Positions 52,266 through 63,761 of a stretch of DNA of 64,000 nt are shown in pieces; within the stretch, counting starts at the first letter, position 1; each line of letters opens with the position of its first letter. Position numbers and translations under genes: made by a program. The notes under the pieces were generated by a model that was given only the letters and a program-made list of their open reading frames with translations, ran no database searches and was not told the DNA's origin. The DNA is taken from positions 3,536,501 to 3,600,500 of the forward strand of contig OY987226.1 of NCBI GenBank assembly GCA_963920705.1, written 5' to 3'. The DNA comes from Odiellus spinosus. Lineage: Eukaryota; Arthropoda; Arachnida; Opiliones; Phalangiidae.

Positions 52266-52699
52266 TAGAAATCGCGGGAGAGAAGAATGCAACTGATAAT
52301 ACCAGCTGTAACTAATAACAGACAATTTTACACGTTAATTTGAGCTTCAGCCTTCACGATTTTTAGTTAAACAACTAATTCATTAAATACTCCAATTATT
52401 ATAGTTTTAAATAGTGAAAACCGTTAGTTGTGGCTGGGTTTAGATTTTCCGTAATAAGCTCATAAAAAATATAGCAAAATTAAGCGCTCAAACGTAATTA
52501 CTTAACCTTGACAAAATATTATTATTTTTATTGAAAAATAAAATTATCTTCCTCCAAAACAATTTTAAGGAAAAACAAATTTATTAAGAAGAAAAATTCA
52601 TAATGACGTAATAGTTTCAATTGTTAAAATTCGACGGATATTTTATGTAATAAAAGTAAAATGAATTTCGACAAATAATCGTACATTACCATCATTTAA
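52266..52699. other. Intergenic D-E, nothing recognised
   Basis: AT-rich DNA with no supported exon or repeat ends. Confidence 0.4.
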
Positions 52700-53177
52700 A
52701 GGGAGAATGAAAGGCCGAAACAAATTATTTTTAATCGATTAAGAATGGTAAAATAATGAGAAAAACAATAATATAACTCACCAAAAATATTTCGTTATTT
52801 TATAATCAATTTCCAAAGTTCCCATGCTAAGCCTTGGCTGCCTAGCTCGGTGAACTAGGCTAGCACGACCCGTATTTTATTTTAATATTCGCGGCTGTTC
52901 TTGTCGCCAATCACGAGCGAGTACGCGTATTTTAAAAATACGCGTACTCGCTCGTGATTGGTGACTAGATTAGACGGGAATATTAAAAAAAATTCGGCTG
53001 GTGCTCGCCTAGTTCGCCGAGCTAGGCAGCCAAGGCTTAGCATCCGCAAGTTTCGGAACTTTGGAAATTGATTATAAAATAAGGAAATATTTTTGGTGAG
53101 TTATATTATTGTTTTTCTCATTATTTTAGCATTCTTAATCGATTAAAAATAGGTTGTTTTGGCCTTTCATTCTCCCT
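52700..53177. mobile_element. TTAA-B element, full copy 1
   Basis: 478 bp with TTAA on both sides (52696-52699 and 53178-53181). The arms start AGGGAGAATGAAAGGCCG. Inner arms carry GCTAAGCCTTGGCTGCCTAG and complement, and a central hairpin carries GAGCGAGTACGCGTATTTT and complement. Almost the entire element can fold back. Confidence 0.85.
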
Positions 53178-53378
53178 TTAAAAACGATAAGAATTTAATT
53201 TGCAAATTATAATGGTTTAGCAATTTCGTATAAGATTCATCTTTTCCATACTATCATCAAAACATAAATAAATATATTTCTGTACGTACGTCTTTCTATC
53301 TGTCGGGAGAGAACGCTAAACTTTACGATGAAAAGAAGCTTGAATAAATATTAATAACCATTTTCGGTACTTTTAACA

Positions 53379-53690
53379 GTGTTGCCACAGTTTTTTCAGA
53401 TTCAAATTCCCTAACTTTTCCAGGTTTTTCCCTGACCTTTTCCACCGATTTTCCCTGACCCTTTCAGCTAATACTACCCAATTTTTAACCTTTTATTTTT
53501 TATATAATCGCGTTCGCCAAACTTTGTTGCAGGCGTATCTTTGTTCTAATTTATACAACTGACACGGTCAGCTTCAAATCTGTTCCGCAGATGATTGTAA
53601 TTTCCTGGCTTCTTGAAAGATCTTTAAATTCCCTGACTTTTTTGGTTTATTTTCAAATTTCCTGACTTTTCCCTGACCTGTGGCAGCCCT
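53379..53690 (+). mobile_element. CAC-1 element, copy 3
   Basis: From AGTGTTGCCACAG to CTGTGGCAGCCCT, with the CCCTGACC repeats and AACTGACACGGTCAGC landmark. Confidence 0.7.
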
Positions 53691-54278
53691 ATTTAAACAT
53701 AAAAATTCCCCGCAAAACTACGTCATTACTATGGTCGCCTTGCTATTGTAGAGCCTACAGTTGATTCTCGCACGTTTTGGCACGTGATAAGGCGCGGCTT
53801 TCGAGCGGTCGTTTTTGTAAAAGTACTTAATCCAGAAAGTCAACTACCTTTCGTATCAAAATCATCGTTAATTAAGTTCCAAAATTATATCAAATTGCCT
53901 GAATTTTTTGTCAATTTCATTTTTGAAATTGAAGCGCAAACTGTCTTACCCCAACAACAAAAAATATATGATATTCATTAGAATGTTTTTATAATAGAAT
54001 TTTCTTAAAATTAAATAAAATTTCCACGTTTCATTTAGCCCACCCCTTTCCTAAATTAGTTTGTTTTATTAACATTTTTTTTTTTACCTCAATCTGAGCT
54101 CTTTCAATTACCTAAAACTCCTTTGGATTGAAATTGCCAGTTTGTCCCCAGAGTAAATACGATTTAAGTTTTTTTTTTAAAAAAGAGGAAATATTTGAAT
54201 TTAAAAGTAAATATAATTTTAGGGATTTCATCAAAACGAGTTGGAACTCGCTACGGAGTTGATCTAAAGTTAAAAGTA
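53691..54278. other. Upstream region of gene E
   Basis: No clear promoter motif shared with B or C was found. The open frame 53784-53981 has no recognisable features. Confidence 0.4.
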
Positions 54279-57200
54279 ATGGATTATAGGATGATTTTAA
54301 TAACAGGGATCGCGATAATATTAATCGCTAACGCGATCAACCAATCGGAAGCGGCCAACATGAACGAATTTAAAGACGCGATTACGGAAAAATCGGAAGA
54401 AGAAGCTTTCGCTAAATTGCTAAAAATTGAGAGCGAAGCCAAATTGAATATAGAAAAATTAATGAAGAACGCTTTGCCTACGATCATGAGTCAAATTTCA
54501 GACGTGCCGGATTTGAGCGCCGCGTGTATGGGCTCCATGATGAAATTTATTATGGGTTTGAAAGATATGAAATTGTGGGCTTTTCAAAGTAAGTATATTT
54601 TCTTCATTTTCATTCATTGACAAGTTATATCAGAAACCAGACTATTCTTCAAGAAGATTTTTCGTGGAAATTCACGATGAATTCAAAATGAATTTGCAAC
54701 GGGAATTCACGATGAATTCAAAATTAATTTGCAACGGGAATTCACGATGAATCCAAAATTAATTTGTAACGGGAATTCACGATGAATCCAAAATTAATTT
54801 GTAACGGGAATTCACGATGAATTCAAAATGAATTTGTAACGGGAATTCACGATGAATTCAAAATGAATTTGCAACGGGAATTCACGATAAATTCAAAATG
54901 AATTTGCAACGGGAATTCACGATAAATTCAAAATGAATTTTGCGGGAATTCACGATGAATTCAAAATTAATTTTGCGGGAATTCACGATGAATTCAAAAT
55001 TAATTTTGCGGGAATTAATAATGAATTTAAAATGAATTTTGCGGGAATTCACGATGAATTCAAAATTAATTTGCGCCGGAAATTCACGATGAATTCAAAA
55101 TTAATTTTACGGGAATTCACGATGAATTCAAAATTAACTTTACGGGAATTCACGATGAATTCAAAATGAATTTTACGGGAAATCACGTGTTATTTATCAA
55201 CTAAATTTTTGTCAAGTAAAATTAGTCATGGGATATATAGGCCTAACTTTTAATTCCCAAAGCCGATGTATATATAAATGAACAATTATTAAGTGATACG
55301 AATTGATTTAAATGTCACTAATTTGGATTTGGTGACAAAAAGAGACAGCTTATGTCTTACCCCCCTCTCTAGTGAATTTATTGTTAGTAAGAAGCCAATT
55401 ACCTTTTCTTTAGTGGCGGACTCAAATGGGATCCCGGTAGGAGGTTTACTATCGGGATCGTCATCGGGATTTGGATCCTATCAGCAATGCCTAAAAGTTG
55501 TCATACCTCAGACAAGAAACAAAAAGGGGCCTCCCAAAACTGGGCAATACTGCTTAGCTAACATAAGACCACCGCTACCACCCAGAGAAGGGCGGCAAGA
55601 GCTATTTAAACCAGTCTTTCGCCACATAAACGCCACTTTCAAAACCGAAGTATAAGCTTGTTAATCATCAACCATTGCTTGACTTTAGCTACGTTCACAC
55701 TAGCGTATCCAAATCGATTTTAATCGATAAATCAAACCAATATTTAAATCGCTAAGAATAATTTTAAGCACCATTTGTTCGGGTATCATCTTCATAAATA
55801 GATTTATTGTTGAAGCCGAATACTTTTCAAACTGGTTCAAGTTTCAAGAAAGCTACGGTCACACTAGCATTTCTTAATCGATTTGAAACGATAAAATCAA
55901 ACCGATATTCAAATCGCACGCCAGGAATCGATTTAAGCAATTATGTATTCGCGTATTATCTTTATAAATCGATTTATGGTAGCTTCATCTATCGGTTGTT
56001 GAAACCGAATCGGTACGAAACTGGTTCCCGAAGCAGTTTCGAGAAAACTAATGAAATCGATTCGAAAAAAGACGGTTTCCTGTGCACACGACTATAGCGA
56101 AACGTTTTGAAGCGGTTTAAATCGATTCTAAGGCTTATTACGAACGCGGCTGAAATCGATTCAAGAAAAACAGGTTTCCCATTCACACGACTACAGCGAA
56201 ACGTTTTGAAACCGTATGAATCCACTCCGAGGCCTATTATGAACGCAGCTTTAGTTATATGGCGGCTTAACTATTACGTACCACGGTCGTAAAATTAACC
56301 TTCTTGTAATTGTACAGCTTATGAACTACGTTACTAACAAGTACTTTTTCGGACTCTACGATTCAGGACTAAGGGTTGGCCTATGCGTTCCGTCCTCTTG
56401 TAGCCAAAACGATTTGAACGAAATTTTCAAATTAGGTAAGTTTTAACTAATGTCTAAAAAACGAAAAAATATAAAGATTGGAAACGTATTTCCACTTATT
56501 TGAAATCTCAACTGTTAACAAAAAACCCTAGAGAGATTTATGTCTAGTTGTTAACTAGTCTCTAACCAATCCCGTGCGCTTTAATTCCGCTCTTTCGCTC
56601 ATTGGTCAGATTCTTCTAATTAACCCAATTACGGGGTAAATTAAAAATTAATTTCTACCTTCAATTTGTTCGTAATTTTTTATATTGGTGAATCATTGGC
56701 GCGTTTATTTAAACTTCTAAAATTTTCAGTCGTTTCAAATATGGGACTAAACGCTGAAATAGAGTCTTGCGAGGTGAACGAAGGATGGAACGTGAACAAA
56801 TTGCAGATAACGATTTTGTAAGTAATAACAAGTGATTTTTTATCGATTCCTTATCGTTTAAATACACCTAATCCACCAATAAAAAGTTTACAAAAATAAT
56901 ATTAAACTAGAAATAAATTTAAAACTTACCCGAAAAATAGGCTTAGCGGGATTCATGGAGATCAGCTGAATTGCCTCCGTGTAAGGTCTAGCGACCAATC
57001 AGCGAAGGCCCGTCGTTTACGTCAGATCTCCACGAGACTTACAATCGCGTTCGATTGGTCGCTAGACCTTATAACGCGAGGAAATCAGCTGATCTCCATG
57101 AATCCCGCTAAGCCTATTTTCAGGGTAAGTTTTTTTATTTCTAGTTTAATATTTGTTCGTTAATTTTTTCACTAGTGGATTAGGCCTATTTAAACAATAA

Positions 57201-60200
57201 GGAATTGATTAAAAATAATTGTTGTTAGGTTCCATTCTCCCTTTAAATGATTAAATGCGATTTTAATTCGTTTTATTTTAGAGTTATACTGAGTTGTGGC
57301 ATCTTAATTTGTCTGATTTCCACGATAATAGTAGAAGTTAATGGGTATAAACATGGAAAAATTGCGCACAGTCACGAAAATAGTAAGTCAAATATGTTCT
57401 TAAGGTAAAGGTTTTGATTTATCCTTCTCCTATAGAAAGCTACCTCTATCGGTTATTTTTGGCATTATCAATTGTGGAAAACTTTAAGAGTTTGATGAGA
57501 ACAAGAGCCTCAGAAAAGAAATCCTTGGATTGCATGAATGGAATCCGTTACTTGTCATGCACATGGGTGTTATTGGGACACGCGCACATAATCAACGACA
57601 TGCGCATGTTCCGTAAGTAAACACTTTTGGGATTTCAGGGAATATCAATACTGACAATAATTAATTAAATTATAATTCATATATAATTAATGTAGTTTTT
57701 TATTCCTACTTTCATTCTAACCCAAGATCCATCATCCATCCCAATAAGTATAGAATATTATAGTTTAGAATATCTTTGCATTCACATTCTTAGGCACATA
57801 AATACGTTCTTGGTAATATCCATACGTTAATATTTTGCGTCTAATATTAAATTTATGATCATTAACAGGAGAAATGATTAATCTTGAGGGTGCTTTGGGA
57901 GAACCTTTGATTTCGATAATTTCAAACGCTTTTCTATCCGTGGAATCATTTTTATTCGTAACGTAGGTTTTTCACTCAAATTATTAGCAGAAGCCGATGA
58001 AACCCTCCTTTAAAGTCTATTACTCCCGGGTCTTGTCTACCCCTCTCTGTATGGGTTAGTTTCAAAAAGCGCGATTCGTACGCCTCCTAACTGTAGATAT
58101 TTTCGGAGCGGGAGTTCGTCGAGCGAATATCTCTAGCAGCCTTGGAGTTCGTCAAAAAAACGTCGTCGTTTGTGGAGAGAGAGAATTTCCAATTTTCCGT
58201 AGAAAGGGGGTATGAAGTAGGATCCCTCCGATCTCGTAAAATTGTGAATTTTACCCGTACAGAGAGGAGCGCTATATCGAATATTAGAGTAGTAGACTTC
58301 AAAGGAGGGTTTCATCGGCTTCTGTTATTAGCAAAAGTCTATCACTTCATTCCATAAAAGTAAACAACACCCCGTAGCTTAATACTATCAGCAAAAGTCC
58401 GGGTAAATGTACCGGCAGATTCTGATTCGAGACACTTTAGCGGCCGCAGTCAGTGTAAATAGTGAAATTGGAAGCGCCACTCTGCGGAGAAATTCAGGAG
58501 TTGGGAGGGAAGACAATATAACCAAGCGTGGCCCGCCTAAATTCCGTCCCCCTCTCCTGACTCAAAATATCGAGGAAGAGTCCAAATCACTGGAGCCAGA
58601 CAGGGGTGATGACTTTTTTGTCTATTTTTAAGTGATGGGCTATGACGTATTAAGCTACGGGGTGTTGTTTACTTTTATGGAATGAAGTGAGAGACTTTTG
58701 GTATTAGTTATTGTAAATATATTTTAAATCTTTCATAGTTCGACGCTCGTATCGTACACCGTAGTTAAAAGTTACGACTCAAACAAAAACTTCAACCCAA
58801 TCATTGCTATAGCGCGTAGAGTATGGAGGTGAGTCATTTTATATAATTGGCAAATTATACTGTATACATTTAGGGAATCACAGGAACAGTTCATGGCTAG
58901 TGTTCGAAATCGGATAGAACCATTATCTTTAAATTTTTTCACATATTTTATATTCTAATTAATTGTTTATGACTTAAAATTTAAAATTCAGATAACAGTT
59001 AAATGGATATTAAAAATAGAGCTCGTAATTCATATAATTTTTATTAATTGGATAAAATCTACCATATTCTTATGTATATTTTCTGTTTGATTAAAAATAG
59101 ACTATTTTTCATTCAAGTTAACTTATTCCAAGATAATGGCCTTATCTTAGAATATTATCCACGTTATACGTTCGGATAAAAAACATTCAAAATTTATTTT
59201 CCTGAAAAATAACGAATAAAAAGGTGATTTAAAATCTTAGTTTCCTTATTTTATTTCTATTCTTCAAATTAAAAGTCAATTTGAAATATTTTTCTTATAT
59301 TTTCGACTAATTCTGGAAACGTGAATTTTCTTATCCATCGTTATACGTTTGAATACGAGTAATTTGTAGATAGATAAAGCGGCGAAGGCTTATCTTCGGG
59401 TAAACCTTTTACGTTTAACAATTATACGAATATACAAATTTCATTTTTTAGTTTCAATTTATCCGAAAATAAAATATCTGAAAATATACGAATAACGGAT
59501 TAAAACTATTTTTAGTATTGATTGGAATTAATTATTATTTCAGACTATTACCAGGAATGATACTAGTTACTAGTTTGGTTTTCTTGATGCCATTATTAAC
59601 ATCAGGGCCCATTTACCGGAATAAGATCGACACTGAAATTGATAACTGCCTACAAAATTGGTGGACTAACTTCATTTTCATTGGAAATTTCATACCTTTG
59701 AATTTCGCGGTAATTTGTTGAATTTATTTTTCAGTATTTTTATACCAGATCCTAAGGTTTTAATTATTTTCTAAAGTTTAATCAGTTTTGAATTTCAAGA
59801 AAATTATTTCCGTGACTAAACAAAATTAATTTAAATCTTAAATTAGTTAATATTTTATTCTTACTTAACACGAATTTTCTAGCTGAAGATAATTTAGAAA
59901 GATCGTGCACATTTAGTTCGGATTTTCGCGTAAAATAATGTAATAAGGAATGAAATTAACTTTAGTTACATATTTTTACGTCTTTTTGCAGTGTATGGGA
60001 CACTTTTGGTATATTTCAGTGGATATGCAATTATTTGTAGTCGCTATCGTCTATTTCCTATTATTATTCAGGTAAGAAAATATTAAACAACGCCACGTAG
60101 CTTAATACTATCATCAAAGATACAGGCAGAAGCCGATGAAACCCTCCTTTGAAGTCTATTACTCCCGGGTCTTGTCTACCCCTCTCTGTATGGGTTAGTT

Positions 60201-63200
60201 TCAAAAAGCGCGATTCGTACGCCTCCTAACGGTAGATGTTTTCGGAGCGGGAGTTCGTCGAGCGAATATCTCTAGCAGCCTTGGAGTTCGTCAAAAAAAC
60301 GTCGTCGTTTGTGGAGAGAGAGAATTTCCAATTTTCCGTAGACAGGGGGGTATGAAGTAGGACCCCTCCGATCTCGTAAAATTGGGAATTTTACCCATAC
60401 AGAGAGGAGCGCTATATGGAACATTAGAGTAGTAGACTTCAAAGGAGAGTTTCATCGGCTTCTGATACAGGTAAATGTAATGGCCCATCACTTAAAATTA
60501 GACAAAAAAGTCATCACCCCTCTCTGGCTCGAGTGATTTGGACTCTTCAGCTCGATATTTTGAGTCGGGAGAGAGGGACGGAATTTAGGCGGGCCGCGCT
60601 TGGCTATATTGTCTTCCCTCTCAACTTCGGAATTTCTCCAAAGAGTGGCGCTTTCTCCGCTCACTAATTACACCGACTGTGGCCGGTACATTTACCTGGT
60701 CATTTGCTGATAGTATTAAGCTACAGGGAATTATTTACTTTTATGGAATAAAATGATATACTTTTGCTAATATGTTTTTGTTCATTTATTTTAATAGGAA
60801 TAAATACTACGGCAATATATTTTTAGTCATATGCGCGGCAACATCGGTCATCGCGAGCGGAACAGTCACCTACGTCATGAAATATCCCCCAGCCGCTTTA
60901 ATAAAATTCGCAAATTTCAAGTAATGAGAAAAAACTATATATTTAAATTAAAAATTAAGCAAATTTATTTTAAGGGCCACAATGAAATACACTGGACACG
61001 TGTATTTACAACCACACGTCCACCTTGGCGTATATTGCGTTGGCTTATTTCTGGGAACATATTTGGTCAGAAATCCCAAGATCAAACTGTCACTAGTAGG
61101 TGATAATTTTAATTAATCTATAATTAAATTAATTTAGAGAGTTACGCGCTTAATTTGAATCTAGCCATTTTCGTTGTCAAACAAAAATGTTGTTTTTGGG
61201 AAAAATAATTTTTTGGTTACCACAGTTTTTTTCAGGTTCATATTCCCTGACTTTTCCACTTTTTTCCCTGACCTTTTCCAAAGATTTTCCCTGACCGTTT
61301 CAGCTAATACTACCCAATTTTTAACCTTTTATATTTTATATAATCGCGTTTGCCAAACTTTGTTGCGTGCGTATCTTTGTTCTAATCTATACAACTGACA
61401 CGGTCAGCTGAGAATCTTTTCCGCAGATAATGATTGTAATTTCCTGGTTTCTTGAACGATCTTTAAAATCCCTGACTTTTTAAATATCTTAAATTAACCT
61501 GACTTTTCTGATTTTTTTGGTTCATTTTCAAATTCCCTGACTTTTCCCGGTTTTCCCTGATAAATAAATGCTTAAAGTTGAGGCGTTGTGCGCAAGTTTT
61601 TCTGGTAGAACGTCAATGAAAATTCATTATGTTAGTTAATCACTCGAAAACTGCGCAAATGGCTACTGCGCAAATGAAAATGCGCACGTAGGAAACTGCG
61701 CAAGCGGAGGTCACCCGTAGATTATCATAGAAAACAAATGTTCTGTTTAATTTCTTTAACAATAGTGGACATCAATCGTGGGTTGGATAACGGCTACTTG
61801 TTCCGCTTTGACCATTGTCAACGCTATTTATCCTTGGAATAATAAAGGCGATTATACAATGGTCGAATCCATTATCTACTCAGCGACGCAAAGAACATCA
61901 TTCGCAGTATGTCTGGCTTGGCTCGTATTGGCCTGTTACGCGGGCAAAGCTGGTAAGCCTAATTTGGTTAACGTATAATAAACTTATTTAGACAAGAGTG
62001 GATTTGGGAAAGTTACGAACAAGAACGTATTTCTGGACGGGCATCTACCTGGGTATTTTTTTTCTTTAGTACATTTTAAACCACCCTTAAAGGGAGAATG
62101 CAACCTAATTACAAGTGATTTTTTATCGATTCCTTATTGTTTAAATAGGCCTAATCCACCGATAAAAAGTTTACAATACAAATATTAAACTAGAAATAAA
62201 TTTAAAACTTACCCTGAAAATAGGCTTAACGGGATTCATGGAGATCCTGAATCGCGTCCGTGTAAGGTCTAGCGACCAATGAGCGAAGGCCCGTCGTTCA
62301 CGCGAGATCTCCACGAGACTTACGTCGCGCGCGATTGGTCGCTAGACCTTACACGCGAGGAAATCAGGAGCTCCATGAATCCCACTAAGCCTATTTTCAG
62401 GGTAAGTTTTAAATTTATTTCTAGTTTAATATTTGTTTGTAAATTTATTAAATAGTGGATTAGGCCTATTTAAACAATAAGGAATCGATAAAAAATCACT
62501 TGTTGTTAGGTTGCATCTTCCCTTTAACAATGTGCTGCCGTCTAACGAATGGGAAATATAATCCGCTGTACAAGGGTTATAGAGAGAGACACATTTTATA
62601 TTGTCGTTACCTAGGCAACGATATAGCAATATCTATCCACCAATGAGGAGCCTGGTCGTAGAACTTTCTGCGTGTATATGGGCTTTCGGCTAGCATAATC
62701 CCGATTTGTTCTTAACTTCACTTTTTAATAATTACAGGTTACGTTAACAAAATACTAAGCTGGCCAGGGTTTCAACCATTGGTTAAAATATCGTACATGG
62801 CCTACTTGGTACACATGCTGGTACTTTTTTGGTACCAATTCTCTAGACAAGGTTCTCAAGACTATACACATAGCACTCAAGTAATTTGGTTTTTATTATT
62901 AAATAATATTATTTCATGAATTGGATTTAAAACCGGTCTTCCCAACCGGTTCTAGCCAATCAACACTGATAAAGAGTAATTGAATATTCTACTCTGTAGG
63001 TTTTCATCTTTTTTGGTCTCTTATGGACGAGCCACATTCTAGCGGTCATTCTCAGGCTTTTCTACGAAGCTCCTTGCATAGAGATTGAGCGGCTATTTTG
63101 GGATTGGTTCTTTTCTAAGAAATCTAACGTTAATTTAAAGGATTCTACCGAGAAACCCGAATTGGGAATGGTCAAAACAAATGAACCATCAGAATACAAG

Positions 63201-63266
63201 CTTGAAAATGGAGAAAAAAAGAATACCAATGATAATGGCAATGAAATTACTAGTTTTCGTTTGTAA
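54279..63266 (+). CDS. Gene E: NRF-6-like multi-pass acyltransferase, complete, 15 exons
   Basis: Exons: 54279-54588, 55414-55649, 56318-56435, 56730-56817, 57282-57382, 57436-57612, 57869-57962, 58739-58828, 59544-59709, 59992-60071, 60798-60920, 60975-61095, 61766-61952, 62738-62880, 63000-63266; 2301 nt, 766 aa. The frame is open upstream of 54279, but MDYRMILITGIAII gives a proper signal peptide (to about residue 25), so this ATG is preferred; 54291 is an alternative. The NRF domain has AACMGS, YQQC, GQYC, GLCVPSSCS and ESCE. The acyltransferase-3 domain has SLDCMNGIRY, WVLLGHAH (His near 333), WWTNFIFIGNF, CMGHFWYISVD, and WPGFQPLVKISY before YLVHMLV. The donors of exon 7 and exon 12 are GTAGGT. 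The tail is polar and Asn/Lys-rich. Closest to gene D. It has the shortest introns of the four. Confidence 0.93.
54660..55185 (+). repeat. 35-bp minisatellite, about 15 units (gene E intron 1)
   Basis: The unit is GGGAATTCACGATGAATTCA then AAATGAATTTGCAAC. Later units shorten to 32-33 bp with TTTGCGGG or TTTACGGG. The periodic open frame at 54933-55169 is an artefact of the repeat. Confidence 0.94.
55686..56255 (+). mobile_element. FB-1 elements, two to three partial copies in a row (gene E intron 2)
   Basis: Successive starts at TAGCTACGTTCACACTAGC (55686) and AGCTACGGTCACACTAGC (about 55851), and ends at TTATTACGAACGCGGC and CCTATTATGAACGCAGC, show tandem or nested copies of the family. 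Confidence 0.65.
56824..57242 (+). mobile_element. TTAA-A element, copy 7, left end missing at the exon 4 donor (gene E intron 4)
   Basis: The family sequence begins at AACAAGTGATTTTTTATCG, six bases after the exon 4 boundary, without the AGGGAGAATGCAACC end. The right end CATTCTCCCT and TTAA (57243-57246) are intact. Confidence 0.78.
57988..58324 (+). mobile_element. TSD7-B element, copy 10 (gene E intron 7)
   Basis: 337 bp, flanked by the exact 7-bp duplication TTATTAG (57981-57987 and 58325-58331). It starts 26 bases after exon 7 and abuts the TSD7-D element that follows. Confidence 0.9.
58332..58700 (-). mobile_element. TSD7-D element, full copy (gene E intron 7)
   Basis: 369 bp with terminal repeats of about 50 bp, CAAAAGTCTATCACTTC to GAAGTGAGAGACTTTTG. 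Flanks TTATTAG and GTATTAG match at six of seven bases. The interior has CCGGCAGATTCTGATTCGAG and GGGTGATGACTTTTTTGTC. It is reversed relative to copies 1 and 2. Confidence 0.78.
59019..59505 (+). mobile_element. AT-1 element (gene E intron 8)
   Basis: Starts TAGAGCTCGTAATTCATATA and follows the family through GAAAATATACGAATAACGGA; the right terminal GAGCTCTA is lost. Confidence 0.68.
60085..60771 (+). mobile_element. TSD7-D element, split by TSD7-B (gene E intron 10)
   Basis: The left arm AACAACGCCACGTAGCTTAA, the interior (CTCGAGTGATTTGGACTCTT, GGCGGGCCGCGCTTGGC) and the right arm TTTGCTGATAGTATTAAG to ATACTTTTG surround the TSD7-B insertion at 60127-60464. Confidence 0.7.
60127..60464 (+). 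mobile_element. TSD7-B element, copy 11, nested in TSD7-D (gene E intron 10)
   Basis: 338 bp, flanked by the exact 7-bp duplication ATACAGG (60120-60126 and 60465-60471). Confidence 0.9.
61213..61560 (+). mobile_element. CAC-1 element, copy 4, right end missing (gene E intron 12)
   Basis: Starts TGGTTACCACAG and keeps CCCTGACCTTTTCC and AACTGACACGGTCAGCTGAG, but stops at CCCTGATAAATA before the terminal CTGTGGCAACC. Confidence 0.66.
62091..62523 (+). mobile_element. TTAA-A element, copy 8 (gene E intron 13)
   Basis: 433 bp with TTAA on both sides (62087-62090 and 62524-62527). Ends AGGGAGAATGCAACC and GGTTGCATCTTCCCT, with the long central loop. Confidence 0.86.
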
Positions 63267-63308
63267 AAAAAAAAAAAACATAAAACAACAAAAGAATTGA
63301 ATATTTAA

Positions 63309-63761
63309 AGGGAGAATGAAAGGCCGAAACAACCTATTTTTAATCGATTAAGAATGGTAAAATAATGAGAAAAACAATAATATAACTCACCAAAAATATT
63401 TCCTTATTTTATAATCCATTTCCAAAGTTGCGAAACTTGCAGATGCTAAGCCTTGGCTGCCTAGCTCGGCGAACTAGGCGAGCACGAGCCGTATTTTTTT
63501 TTAATATTCCCGTCTGATCTAGTTGCCAATCACGAGCGAGTACGCGTTTTTTTAAAATACGAACAGCCGCGAATATTTAAAAAAAATCCAGGTCGTGCTA
63601 GCCTAGTTCACCGAGCTAGGCAGCCTAGGCTTAGCATCGGAACTTTGGAAATTGATTATAAAATAAGGAAATATTTTTGGTGAGTTATATTATTGTTTTT
63701 CTCATTATTTTAGCATTCTTAATCGATTAAAAATAGGTTGTTTCGGCCTTTCATTCTCCCT
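63309..63761. mobile_element. TTAA-B element, full copy 2 (just after gene E)
   Basis: 453 bp with TTAA on both sides (63305-63308 and 63762-63765), starting 42 bases after the gene E stop. Part of the central hairpin is deleted compared with 52700-53177. No AATAAA lies between the stop and the element, so the element may be within the 3' UTR. Confidence 0.84.

Noticed and set aside
54195..54278. Upstream extension of gene E exon 1
   Set aside because: The frame is open back to a TTG codon, but there is no ATG before 54279 and the extension would bury the signal peptide.
1366..60464. Assigning TSD7 families to hAT because of CAG...CTG ends
   Set aside because: hAT insertions normally duplicate 8 bp, and extending any of the exact 7-bp pairs by one base on either side gives mismatches.
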